64,000 nt of DNA from Crocinitomicaceae bacterium. Lineage in GTDB: Bacteria > Bacteroidota > Bacteroidia > Flavobacteriales_D > Crocinitomicaceae. The notes below the pieces were generated by a model. The model worked only from the letters and a program-made list of their open reading frames with translations, had not been told where the DNA came from and ran no database searches. The stretch lies in contig JAGYIR010000011.1 in NCBI GenBank assembly GCA_018402525.1, forward strand, positions 496,001-560,000. Reading direction: 5' to 3'. Positions 8,767 to 16,756 of this stretch are shown here, piece after piece. Both the position numbers and the translations under genes were made by a program. Position 1 is the stretch's first letter. Each line of letters begins with the position of its first letter.

Positions 8767-9435
8767 ATGAAATATTTACTTTTTTTTATTTTGACAGTCC
8801 TGATTTCGATTAACAGCAAGGCTCAGTCAAATGACTCCACAGCAATACTTAATAGAAAGGGGAAATTCTACTGGAATAATCTAGAATCAATTTATACAGC
8901 AGAGTCCATTTACTACTATGGTATTGACTTTTATGAATTTATTTTATACAACCCCCAGAAAGTTGGCACCGAATCTGAAATAGAAAAGTACTTTGGTCCT
9001 TGGACTGCTGATTTTCAAGAAAATAATTTACCTTTCTTCCTTTATAAGAAATTGAAAATTAAAACGGTACCTAAACTGAATAATGTTCAGTTCAGATATA
9101 AAGACAAGCAGGTGCCTTGGGTTAAGTATGACAAAGAAGATAGGGGCTTTAATCATATCCAAAAGTCAATTGATGACTATAAACTTGAGGAGGAATCTGG
9201 TATAGGCTTAGTTGTTATCGTTGATAATTTCAATAAAAAAGAAGAAAAATGTTACTTGGATTTTGTATTCTTTGATATTTCAACTAGAAAAGAATTGTTG
9301 AGATACAGTACTTTCGGTTACGCTGAAGGCATGGGTATGACAAAACATTGGTCTGAATCCTTGAACTCTGCTTGGCTACATTTTAATATCGAATTTACAT
9401 CATTCTATAAAAAGTATAAAAAAGGGAAGAATTAA
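8767..9435 (+). CDS. Secreted protein of unknown function (222 residues)
   Basis: It starts with a clear signal peptide (MKYLLFFILTVLISINSKAQ) typical of Bacteroidota exported proteins, followed by an aromatic-rich soluble domain with many Tyr, Trp and Phe residues. No cysteine pattern, lipobox or family motif was recognised. It lies in a run of small unrelated genes near the left end of the island, with a 331-base leader region after the HTH gene that contains no further frame. Confidence 0.6.
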   Translation: MKYLLFFILTVLISINSKAQSNDSTAILNRKGKFYWNNLESIYTAESIYYYGIDFYEFILYNPQKVGTESEIEKYFGPWTADFQENNLPFFLYKKLKIKTVPKLNNVQFRYKDKQVPWVKYDKEDRGFNHIQKSIDDYKLEEESGIGLVVIVDNFNKKEEKCYLDFVFFDISTRKELLRYSTFGYAEGMGMTKHWSESLNSAWLHFNIEFTSFYKKYKKGKN

Positions 9436-9631
9436 TAACTATTAAACAGAATAAAAATTAATTCATCTATGAATAATATCCATGACAGCAACTATGTTCA
9501 ACTGCTATTCTGGCTTCGGTCTAGCAATCAAGCGAAGTTGTTCAATTTCTCTTAAAAATTCAATTATCTTTAAAGGTGCAACAACGCATAGCTGCGATAC
9601 CGTTAGTAGTGATCTAAATAATAATGTAAAT

Positions 9632-10231
9632 ATGAAAAAGTGGCTTTTTAAAATTTTAATTATTGGACTAATTCTAATAGCTTCACAGGAACGGGTATAT
9701 TCTCAGGCAAATGTTTCAACTTGGTTAACTTTAACCTATAATGGGTTCTTGCCAAAAGTTTTTGAAGTCGACAATAACAGCGCCTCTGACTTGTACAATA
9801 AAGCAAAGAAATGGTGTAATTCATATTACCCAAACATCCAAAAAGAACTTATTTCAGATAGTTTAAACTACCAAATCAAGGTGCGCTCATTTAAACCAGA
9901 AGCATTCTATTGTGGACTCAAACGCAATTTGTATGATATGGATTATACTTTAATAATATCTTTTAAAGAGGGTAAGTATCGCTTGCAAGTTGAGTTAAAT
10001 GCTTTCTTTTATAACCCTAGAAACACAAAATATCGTGCGGAAGGTGAATCACAAGAGACAGGCTGGGATCAACGCGAATTTTACATTACTGAAAAAGAAT
10101 TAGATCCAAGAACGAGTCCGGGTAATTCAGAATTGAATTTTACTATTTATGAAATTTCATCCTCATTATATAAAGCCATGACCTCTGAGAACATAAACGA
10201 ACAGCAGGTTGACGAGAACGATGATTGGTAG
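9632..10231 (+). CDS. Secreted protein of unknown function (199 residues)
   Basis: Started at MKKWLFKILIIGLILIAS (9632), which gives a good signal peptide ending near VYSQA. The open frame extends upstream to 9482, but those 50 residues (Cys/Ser-rich, hydrophilic) look like non-coding sequence. The C-terminus is acidic (QQVDENDDW). No family is recognised. Neighbouring genes in this part of the island are also small and exported. Confidence 0.6.
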   Translation: MKKWLFKILIIGLILIASQERVYSQANVSTWLTLTYNGFLPKVFEVDNNSASDLYNKAKKWCNSYYPNIQKELISDSLNYQIKVRSFKPEAFYCGLKRNLYDMDYTLIISFKEGKYRLQVELNAFFYNPRNTKYRAEGESQETGWDQREFYITEKELDPRTSPGNSELNFTIYEISSSLYKAMTSENINEQQVDENDDW

Positions 10232-10621
10232 ACAATTCTTAGTTATCCCTGGACTATGTCTGAAAAGTTCCAGTCACTTAATCGAAGAATTGAAGTCCTG
10301 GTAAAAGAGTTTTAGGAGCCTTTCTATACATTCTATCTACTCTAATGTCTATCGATTCACGAATTTAATTCGAATCTTAAAAAGAAGGTATGCACCTTTT
10401 AAAATTGTTGACTTGAAAAAAGATGAAAATTATGAATCTGTGTATAATGGTAAGTCTAATCACACCCCTAAATCCGTTATTTTTAAAGATTGAAAAAAAT
10501 CTTTTTTAGAAACAGGCAAATGACACACTCTTCTCTTGTTTTTAGTATTAAGAACTTTTTTGTTATAGTCTTCCCCTTCTACCATTTTTGAAAAAACAAA
10601 ACATCTGTTTGTAAATAGTAA
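10232..10621. other. Intergenic stretch with a terminator-like hairpin
   Basis: 390 bases between convergent genes, without a credible frame. A hairpin AAAGATT (10485-10491), loop GAAAAA, AATCTTT (10498-10504) followed by T residues may end transcription from either side. The segment 10300-10450 contains no recognisable gene remnant. Confidence 0.5.
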
Positions 10622-10945
10622 TTATTCAACATCAATGTTATATAAATCTATGAAATCCCACAATTCAAGTAACTTTTGTTCTTTTCTATTGATTGAAAAA
10701 TCGTATTTATTTTGAAGTTTTAAATATTCATATATTCGATCAAGAGATTCTTTTATAGCACCTTTAATATTTTGTTGAGTTACGAAAGAAAAATGAGTTT
10801 TATAACTAATGAATTTCCACTCTTTAAACTCTACCACAAATGAGCCGTTGTCACTTTTATGCAAAAACACATGATGTAGGGAATCAAGTTTAAAATTCCA
10901 AGTATATCCACCGAATTTATTTTTATCAACTGTTTTGAAAATCAT
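10622..10945 (-). CDS. Hypothetical protein (107 residues)
   Basis: A small soluble protein beginning MIFKTVDKNKFGGYTWNFKLDSL, with a predicted beta-rich N-terminal half and an alpha-helical C-terminal half (QQNIKGAIKESLDRIYEYLK). No signal peptide and no family recognised. The gene starts 6 bases after the stop of a tiny membrane-protein frame on the same strand, and 158 bases after the 147-residue hypothetical gene, suggesting a short minus-strand operon of three genes. Confidence 0.5.
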   Translation of the reverse strand: MIFKTVDKNKFGGYTWNFKLDSLHHVFLHKSDNGSFVVEFKEWKFISYKTHFSFVTQQNIKGAIKESLDRIYEYLKLQNKYDFSINRKEQKLLELWDFIDLYNIDVE

Positions 10946-10951
10946 GTTTTA

Positions 10952-11092
10952 TCAAATTAAGAACATTACTATAAGTAAAATGATTGAAATTAAAAAAGTA
11001 ACAGGTGGTATTTGACTATCACCTTGACGGTATGAGTGAAGTCCAAAATTTAGTGTTAGGAAAATGATTCCAATGAAGATAAAATATTTCAA
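10952..11092 (-). CDS. Possible 46-residue two-helix membrane protein, TTG start
   Basis: From a TTG at 11092 the frame reads LKYFIFIGIIFLTLNFGL, a polar turn (HSYRQGDSQIPP), then VTFLISIILLIVMFLI and a TGA at 10952-10954. Two hydrophobic segments around a charged loop are unlikely in random sequence. It fills the space between two same-strand genes exactly (11 bases from one, 6 from the other). There is no ATG start, so it is only moderately supported. It could be a small membrane component of the flanking pair. Confidence 0.4.
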   Translation of the reverse strand: MKYFIFIGIIFLTLNFGLHSYRQGDSQIPPVTFLISIILLIVMFLI

Positions 11093-11103
11093 AGCTAACT
11101 GTT

Positions 11104-11547
11104 TTAACCTTCCAGTATGAGAATTGTATCTATTCTTACTTCTGAAGGATGTTTTTGAGTAAAGTCTAATTCTTTGCCGTAATACCTAATACCTGGATAG
11201 CCTATAGATGCATTTCCATCTGAATCCGCAGTCGTTCTACCAATGCCATAAACATCTATAACATCTTGTAAAGTCAGACTATTATCAATCAATAGACCTG
11301 TTTCTGTGGATGCTATGCTATTTTTTGGATAAAACATCATAATATATATCATTTCTATTGGGTCTGTATTTTTGAATCCAAATCCAAACCCTTTATCTTC
11401 GTAATAAAGTTCAGTAGAAAATCCTGCATGATCAATAATAGAGTCAGGCTTTCCATACTTTTCAAGAATCATTTTAGAGGTACATAAATTTAATATATTC
11501 ATATCCATGCTCGTACCACTGTATATCTCAATAAATTGGTCATCCAT
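11104..11547 (-). CDS. Hypothetical protein (147 residues)
   Basis: A soluble protein without signal peptide, starting MDDQFIEIYSGTSMDMNILNL. It contains 'GKPDSIIDHAGFSTELYYEDKGFGFGF' and 'TLQDVIDVYGIGRTTADSDG'. The paired 'YGKPD' and 'VYGIGRT' segments suggest two related beta-alpha lobes, as in small BamE-like or immunity-like folds, but I cannot name a family. It is the first gene of the possible three-gene minus-strand unit at 10622-11547. Confidence 0.5.
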   Translation of the reverse strand: MDDQFIEIYSGTSMDMNILNLCTSKMILEKYGKPDSIIDHAGFSTELYYEDKGFGFGFKNTDPIEMIYIMMFYPKNSIASTETGLLIDNSLTLQDVIDVYGIGRTTADSDGNASIGYPGIRYYGKELDFTQKHPSEVRIDTILILEG

Positions 11548-11731
11548 ATTTTTTTGTTTAGTTGTTTTTATTTGCTATAACTTATTATTTATAAGCTTAC
11601 CTTTTTGGATAATTATTTTTTTAAATATAAGAAATTTCGCAAATCATCAAATGAACTATTTGACGTTGAAAGACAAATTCACAGAAAGCCCACAATTAAG
11701 AAAAATTATACTTTAGTTTAAATACGTTAAA

Positions 11732-12160
11732 TCATGAACCAATCATCGCGAAATCATGCATTTGAAGATACATGTAAAGGTCAACATTTTCATAATCCAG
11801 CAACAACAATTCATTGATAGAATCGAACAAATTTTTACGCGTGTATTTATGAGGTAAACTAGATTTATAATAATAATTAAATATTGGGTAATTTGGATCA
11901 GAAATGTCTATAAAATAATCATACTGATTTATTTGAATAGGAACCCAAAATGGTTTAAAAAACTCTTTTTCAAGTCCTTCGTATTTTTCATAAAGATTTA
12001 TCCAATCCACTTGACTTCGAAAAAGGTTCTCAGGTAAAATCAAATTTCCAGTATTTATTTTCTGTAAAAGGTCAGGATAAGTATATAGATATTTCAATAT
12101 TGCCTGGACATCTTTTAACTGCTTCTCCCACTGTTTTAAAAAATCATTTGATTCAATCAT
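11732..12160 (-). CDS. Hypothetical protein, weakly SUKH/immunity-like (142 residues)
   Basis: Features are a helical N-terminal part and a C-terminal part with 'FWVPIQINQYDYFIDISD' followed by 'YPIFNYYYKSSLPHKY'. A phrase of the form 'F-x-P-(I/F)...G/Y-F-I-D-x-S-D...YPIF' occurs in SMI1/KNR4-type (SUKH) immunity proteins, so that fold is a possibility. The match is by eye only and no toxin gene is adjacent. The gene starts 83 bases from the next gene upstream on the same strand. Confidence 0.45.
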   Translation of the reverse strand: MIESNDFLKQWEKQLKDVQAILKYLYTYPDLLQKINTGNLILPENLFRSQVDWINLYEKYEGLEKEFFKPFWVPIQINQYDYFIDISDPNYPIFNYYYKSSLPHKYTRKNLFDSINELLLLDYENVDLYMYLQMHDFAMIGS

Positions 12161-12243
12161 ATCTAAAAACCATATTAAATTTGACGTTACAGATATTACT
12201 CTGATTTGACAAAAAAGTAATAGTTTTGACTATTACACCTCTC

Positions 12244-12633
12244 TCAAAACTTCTGAAATCCTTTATCATTATAATATTTATAATCATATTTATCACCTGC
12301 CCAATATATCGCAATAGATGAAGTAGTGAGCATGTCAACATTTATAATAAGAGGAGTGTCGCATTGATCAGTTGTTTTTAACATACATATTTTATCAACT
12401 TTATTATTATTGATAATAAAGATATAATCAGAGGAAAGATTTAAAGAATAAAAGATTTCATTACCATCATATACAACGTTTTCTGCACTTATAGTTTTTG
12501 AAGATCTCAAAAATATACTACTTGTATCTTTAACGTTTTCAAGTTGCATTTTAACTAATACTTTACAATCTTTTTTCTGTGCTTGAACATTCATTCCGAA
12601 CATTAAAATGCTTATTGCGATTAGTTTTTTCAT
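12244..12633 (-). CDS. Secreted protein of unknown function (129 residues)
   Basis: A signal peptide (MKKLIAISILMFGMNVQAQ) is followed by about 110 residues with three cysteines (C23, and two near 83 and 90) and beta-strand-like alternation. No family is recognised. It is divergent from the gene at 12746, with an inverted repeat of 11-bp arms in the shared intergenic region. Confidence 0.55.
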   Translation of the reverse strand: MKKLIAISILMFGMNVQAQKKDCKVLVKMQLENVKDTSSIFLRSSKTISAENVVYDGNEIFYSLNLSSDYIFIINNNKVDKICMLKTTDQCDTPLIINVDMLTTSSIAIYWAGDKYDYKYYNDKGFQKF

Positions 12634-12680
12634 TTTCTTGGAGATTTTAGAGTTTCTACTCTCATAATGATAAAAAGATA

Positions 12681-12712
12681 AAAAAGTAACATAAAATATT
12701 GTGTTACTTTTT
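12681..12712. terminator. Bidirectional hairpin between divergent genes
   Basis: AAAAAGTAACA (12681-12691), a 10-base loop, then TGTTACTTTTT (12702-12712). It has terminator form with A-run and T-run, but lies between two genes that start away from it. It may be a leftover terminator from an earlier gene arrangement or an attenuator for the gene at 12746. Confidence 0.55.
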
Positions 12713-12745
12713 TATGCAAATCAGTTGTATATAAAAAAGGGACGT

Positions 12746-13138
12746 ATGTTATACATGGTTTATTCTGAATGTCACGATGACTCGACTGGCTGTATCATAA
12801 ACTTCATTGAGGGCTATGAAGAAGCTGCTAGTTGGGCGCAGCATTATTTCGATCAATATTGCGATACAATTCCTTTGTATGCGGATTTTCATTGGCCGGA
12901 TATGTCGGTTAAGCTGTTTTACACTTTGGATAGAGAATTTAAATTCCATCCAGATGAACCAGTTTTTGGAGTAAGCAATGGTTTTGACTCCTGTTTTGTT
13001 GTAGCTATAGATGGTGACTTTGACACAAATGAGCTTATGCAAATCAAAGAGTTTGATGCAGATGTTTTTCCTTGGTCGCATATACTGGAAGCTTTAATCG
13101 TGAGAAATGAGCAGGAGATAAAGTGGAAGCTAAGTTAG
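12746..13138 (+). CDS. Hypothetical protein (130 residues)
   Basis: Started at the ATG at 12746 (MLYMVYSECHDDSTG); the frame is open upstream through the hairpin but that part is not protein-like. Acidic, Trp/Phe/Tyr-rich and cytosolic, with 'FDADVFPWSHILEALIVRNEQEIKWKLS' at the C-terminus. No family is recognised. It is followed 51 bases later by another small gene on the same strand. Confidence 0.5.
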   Translation: MLYMVYSECHDDSTGCIINFIEGYEEAASWAQHYFDQYCDTIPLYADFHWPDMSVKLFYTLDREFKFHPDEPVFGVSNGFDSCFVVAIDGDFDTNELMQIKEFDADVFPWSHILEALIVRNEQEIKWKLS

Positions 13139-13189
13139 AATGGATTTATAAATGGCCAAAGCGTTAAACTTTAATTAAACTAGAAAATT

Positions 13190-13663
13190 ATGAAAGCACT
13201 TACTTTGATTACCTGTCTTTTACTTGCGAGCTTCGGATTTACTCAAACCAATTCGCATCTCCCACTCAAATCTTATTCCTTTGATTTTGTTTCTGTGAAT
13301 GAAAAAGAAAACAACGATTCATTGTATCAACGAGTGGCAGAATTCTATGGTATTGGAGAAATTCAAATTTATAGTGATTCTGTAACTGTTTCTTGGTCCA
13401 ATGAATGGGAATGTGGAATTTATCGATTATTTATCGATACAGCCTTCTACATCCACGAAGAACATGACGGGCGCTCAGAATGGATTTCTTTTTATGGGGT
13501 AAGAAGCAAAGGTTACCATCAAGTCGATGGAAACTTCACTTTAATTGAGGGGACGGACATAGAAAAAGGAAGCTATACCGATATTCTATTTGATACTGAT
13601 TATTCTGAGGAAGGTTGGGCAATGCGAAGAAGAGTTTATAGTGATCTAGAGGCGATTGATTGA
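13190..13663 (+). CDS. Secreted protein of unknown function (157 residues)
   Basis: A signal peptide (MKALTLITCLLLASFGFTQ) is followed by a lipocalin-sized, beta-rich domain: 'DSVTVSWSNEWECGIYRLFIDTAFYIHEEH' and 'GNFTLIEGTDIEKGSYTDILFDTDYSEEGW'. The alternating pattern suggests a beta-barrel or beta-sandwich. No family is named. It is the last of the small left-end cargo genes; the following 230 bases to 13893 hold nothing recognisable. Confidence 0.55.
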   Translation: MKALTLITCLLLASFGFTQTNSHLPLKSYSFDFVSVNEKENNDSLYQRVAEFYGIGEIQIYSDSVTVSWSNEWECGIYRLFIDTAFYIHEEHDGRSEWISFYGVRSKGYHQVDGNFTLIEGTDIEKGSYTDILFDTDYSEEGWAMRRRVYSDLEAID

Positions 13664-13893
13664 AATAATTTTGTTTGGAAGTATGCCTACGTTTAGTGTC
13701 AACAGTTATATCTAATCAAATTATTTTCCTAAGTGACCTCACCATAGAGCTTCATCTGAAGCGATATGATGAGGAAGTCTAAATGCTCAACTGAAGAATT
13801 AACCCTCACTTAGAGTGACAAGTATTATTGAAAGAAGCTATACCATCTCTGTGAAAATATTTTTTGATTAGGAATTATGCGACAGCTGTGAAA

Positions 13894-15369
13894 TCAAACT
13901 CCCCTCAACACCTCCAATATCTTCACCATTGCTAATGTATCCAATTTACAATATTCTAACAAATCATTTCTCGTTTGCTCAACATCTCCATTAAAAATAC
14001 CTTGAGCCATTTGAGAAAAGGTACTACTTGCTGTTCCGCCCTCTTGAATATTCAAATCACTATAAGATAATGAAGGAACAAGTGCAGGTAACACTTTTTT
14101 AATGGAATAAGAACCTTGCATCTCAGGCGTGTAATACCATCTCTTTTGAAAAGGAATCATGATGTCTTTTAAGCGATCAATTATTTTCTGAATTGGTGCT
14201 TCATGTTGAGGTGAAAATTGGATTAAATCACGAAGTTTACCACGCTCAAAACCAACATTGTAAACAATCACATCTCCAGTACCAGTGCAATCTTTTATTA
14301 ACTGTTCAATAAACTTCAATCTTGGGTCTTCTCCACTCGATTCGGCTAAAAATTCTTTGTGCTCTATTGTACCATCTTTATGTTCGATGTGCAAAGAATA
14401 CTGAAATACCAATTGCTGGTATGGACGACTTCCATCGTAAATTGGGACTGCTGCTTGAAAAGTCTCAAAGTCCAGGTGATACAGCGGATAATTTAAATTT
14501 GAAACAAAATTTCTAATCTGCTTCTCATCGATAAATATTTCATTGTTTAATTCACTTTGAACCTGCATCCATTGCTTATCATTTAACGGATAATCATCTG
14601 GAATATCTTCAAAGTGGACTGCATTCTTCTCTAAAAGATCAAATTTCTTACCTGCTCTCAAATTAGCAATATTAAAGACTGAATAACTTGGAACGTCTTT
14701 CCAGCAGTGACCTGCAAAATCACAGGTATAAGGGCTGGAACAATGAGGTCCAATCTCTCTTTCAGGTGCTTCTGGTAGCTTAAGAACTTGCTTCAACGCA
14801 CTCACTTGATTAGGAATACCTGGAAACAGCTCTAACACTCGATCTTTCACCGATACAATTGCGAAAAGTTCATGGACATCAATTGGTCCATTCTTTACGT
14901 ATTGATTATTGATATGAACAATCGAAATATCCTTTAAATCGATTCCTGAATTCGTAATAGCGTAGTATTGAATTGTTGCATCCAGTTCATACGTTTCACT
15001 GACACTTGTTGAACTTTTTACTTCATAAGCGCGCCAGCCATCTTTGTGTTTCACCAAAATATCTAAAGCGGCCAACACTCCATTGAATTGAAATGCTGCT
15101 TCATAAATTACTTCCGTCCCTTTCTCAATTTCCTCTTTTGTTCTAATAACGGCAGCTTGAAAATCAAAATAGCTTTCTGGAGTGCAGTCTACTCCACCAG
15201 GAAATAATTCACATGCCAATTCACCCACAGAAGTTCCTTGTGCAAAAATGGCTTCTTGTACAGCGCTTAAGTCATCACGTAAATCTCTTCGATACTTGTG
15301 GTAATACAACGCTTTATTGCATTGTAATCCTTTAATAAAGGTGGATTTTGATAAAATGTGTTTTTCCAT
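13894..15369 (-). CDS. DUF2779-type nuclease: Cas4-like PD-(D/E)XK domain plus RNase H-like exonuclease domain
   Basis: 491 residues. The N-terminal half has a PD-(D/E)XK core (D103 in 'AALDIL', E116-V-K118 in 'AYEVKSS') and an iron-sulfur cysteine set of Cas4/AddB type: C17 alone, then C210, C216 and C222 ('HCSSPYTCDFAGHC'). The C-terminal half has DEDD exonuclease marks: 'YHLDFETF' (D-x-E), 'VIVYNVGFERGK', and 'EYCKLDTLAMVKIL' with the last Asp. All key residues appear present, so the protein should be an active DNA (or RNA) nuclease. It is monocistronic or followed by nothing on its strand. Its location among other nucleases and ATPases suggests defence or recombination. Confidence 0.85.
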   Translation of the reverse strand: MEKHILSKSTFIKGLQCNKALYYHKYRRDLRDDLSAVQEAIFAQGTSVGELACELFPGGVDCTPESYFDFQAAVIRTKEEIEKGTEVIYEAAFQFNGVLAALDILVKHKDGWRAYEVKSSTSVSETYELDATIQYYAITNSGIDLKDISIVHINNQYVKNGPIDVHELFAIVSVKDRVLELFPGIPNQVSALKQVLKLPEAPEREIGPHCSSPYTCDFAGHCWKDVPSYSVFNIANLRAGKKFDLLEKNAVHFEDIPDDYPLNDKQWMQVQSELNNEIFIDEKQIRNFVSNLNYPLYHLDFETFQAAVPIYDGSRPYQQLVFQYSLHIEHKDGTIEHKEFLAESSGEDPRLKFIEQLIKDCTGTGDVIVYNVGFERGKLRDLIQFSPQHEAPIQKIIDRLKDIMIPFQKRWYYTPEMQGSYSIKKVLPALVPSLSYSDLNIQEGGTASSTFSQMAQGIFNGDVEQTRNDLLEYCKLDTLAMVKILEVLRGV

Positions 15370-15399
15370 TAGTTGAAATGTTGATAATTCAATTTTGAC

Positions 15400-15510
15400 C
15401 TATAAAGCTGGTTGATGTCTCTTTGAAGAACTTTTGGAACATGACTTTGCACAAAGACTTGAAACACTTGAATGTTTTGATCCACACCATTTACAATGAA
15501 AATTTCCCAT
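15400..15510 (-). CDS. Small zinc-ribbon-like protein (36 residues)
   Basis: The frame from ATG 15510 to TAG at 15400 begins MGNFHCKWCGSKHSSVSSLC and ends with CxxxCSKSSSKRHQPAL. The spacing C-x2-C ... C-x3-C ... H resembles short Bacteroidota proteins with 'C-x2-CG...S(L/V)...SC..(S/N)P..KH.P'. Five of its 36 residues are metal-binding candidates. It lies 30 bases upstream of the DUF2779 gene on the same strand and may be cotranscribed with it. Too short for certainty, but the motif is not random-looking. Confidence 0.55.
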   Translation of the reverse strand: MGNFHCKWCGSKHSSVSSLCAKSCSKSSSKRHQPAL

Positions 15511-15587
15511 ATTAATTTAATTTAGTTGAAATTGTATACTTTAATTCGTTTTCGAATATGATATTATACTTATTTAAAATCCGTTAT

Positions 15588-16094
15588 TTAATTAGCAGTG
15601 CGGTTTGAATATGCTTTCCATGTATTTAACCGGAAAGAGGATTTTTCATAAAGCCAATCAGCTAAAACCGTAGGTATAGCCTTTATGCGAAGACCATTAT
15701 TTATGATAACTGCATCACCAAAACTTTTTTCTGTTCTTGAATTAAACTTACTTGCATTCCAAGCAGGAAGACAATATTGAATCAATTTTGTTTCTGCATA
15801 ATCAATACTTTGATCCCAATCTGACATGTTCGGTATTTTTGCACCTCCCAAGCGCCCAATATAGATTTGTTCACTTCCATACCAATCTTCTTTTAAGTGT
15901 TGAAGAATTCGAACTCCCAATGTTTGTTGTTCAGCTTTTCCTACATAAAGCAATACATTATCACCATAAATTTTATGAGGTCCAAACGCTAAGTAAAGTC
16001 CAAAGTCAATATCATTAGTAAATTGTTTGATTTCATCCATTGTGAAAGGTCCTTCCCAACCAATTTCAATAACATGAACATTATTTAATTCCAT
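15588..16094 (-). CDS. GIY-YIG-like nuclease domain protein
   Basis: 168 residues from MELNNVHVIEIGW (16094); an in-frame start ten residues earlier is less likely. 'FGLYLAFGPHKIYGDNVLLYVGKAEQQTLGVRILQHLKE' has the GIY (here GLY) and YIG (here YVG) strands, the following K-A, the Arg and the His of the GIY-YIG active site. A candidate Glu is in 'DYAETKLIQYCLPAWN', where the family has E-x-x-L-I. This suggests a single-strand-nicking nuclease of roughly minimal domain size. Partner genes are unknown; it stands 128 bases downstream of the UVR-motif gene on the same strand. Confidence 0.65.
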   Translation of the reverse strand: MELNNVHVIEIGWEGPFTMDEIKQFTNDIDFGLYLAFGPHKIYGDNVLLYVGKAEQQTLGVRILQHLKEDWYGSEQIYIGRLGGAKIPNMSDWDQSIDYAETKLIQYCLPAWNASKFNSRTEKSFGDAVIINNGLRIKAIPTVLADWLYEKSSFRLNTWKAYSNRTAN

Positions 16095-16222
16095 AATTCT
16101 TTGTTTTAAATCAAAATAACACAACGCTTGTTGATGCCTTTTCGCAAAATTCTTCGCACATAAATTGGCTATTAAACATGAATTGCCACATTTATTTAAA
16201 TCCTTTCTATTACTAAATATAC

Positions 16223-16756
16223 TTAAATTCTATTCACAATCATTCTTATTTTATCCCGAATAATAGCGGCAATTTCAAAATCTCCATTGTTCATCGCATG
16301 CTCCTTTGCAAGTTCGAGCTGATTGATTTTTTGTTGTATTTCCTCCTTGTCCAAAGGATCCATAATTTTAAGATTTAGAACCTCAAAATAGTTACAGGGC
16401 TGATGCGGTTCGACCTCTACCCTTTTTACGAATATATTTTTTTCGTCGGCCCAATTCGTCAATAATTTTATGCGATTACTCTCCTTGTCATCAATCACGA
16501 CGAGTATATCTGCATCTTCAATCATTCGTTTGTCTCTTACGATGTCAGCATTTATATGTTGTTGCCAATCTGCTATATAAATATGTTTTGAATGGTATTT
16601 CTCTTCGCAATATTGATTAATGAAATCGAACGCTGAATCCAACGAGGAAATAAGAAATCGAACGTTTACATGATCATGCACCAATTCATCAAGTAATTCG
16701 ATTAAAATTTTATTGTCCTTGAAATGGTTTATTGTGGCTATAGCTATATTCTTCAT
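16223..16756 (-). CDS. Protein with SLOG-like N-terminal domain and C-terminal UVR motif
   Basis: 177 residues. Residues about 1-125 alternate strands and helices (MKNIAIATINHF, VRFLISSLDSAFDFINQY, ADILVVIDDKESNRIKLLTNWADE) like a Rossmann/SLOG nucleotide-binding domain. Residues about 142-174 (EEIQQKINQLELAKEHAMNNGDFEIAAIIRDKI) are a UVR motif of the UvrB/UvrC/McsA type: E-x2-L-x2-A-x3-A-x4-FE-x-AA-x2-RD-x-I. UVR motifs mediate protein-protein contacts. Its ATG overlaps the stop of the DnaB-like gene (ATGA), so the two are translationally coupled and probably act together. Confidence 0.7.
   Translation of the reverse strand: MKNIAIATINHFKDNKILIELLDELVHDHVNVRFLISSLDSAFDFINQYCEEKYHSKHIYIADWQQHINADIVRDKRMIEDADILVVIDDKESNRIKLLTNWADEKNIFVKRVEVEPHQPCNYFEVLNLKIMDPLDKEEIQQKINQLELAKEHAMNNGDFEIAAIIRDKIRMIVNRI

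Noticed and set aside
9575-9615. A sequence resembling an integron attC site (ACAACGCATAGCTGCGATACCGTTAG) in front of the gene at 9632.
   Set aside because: The R' and R'' boxes do not fit GTTRRRY/RYYYAAC and no second copy is present between the other small genes.
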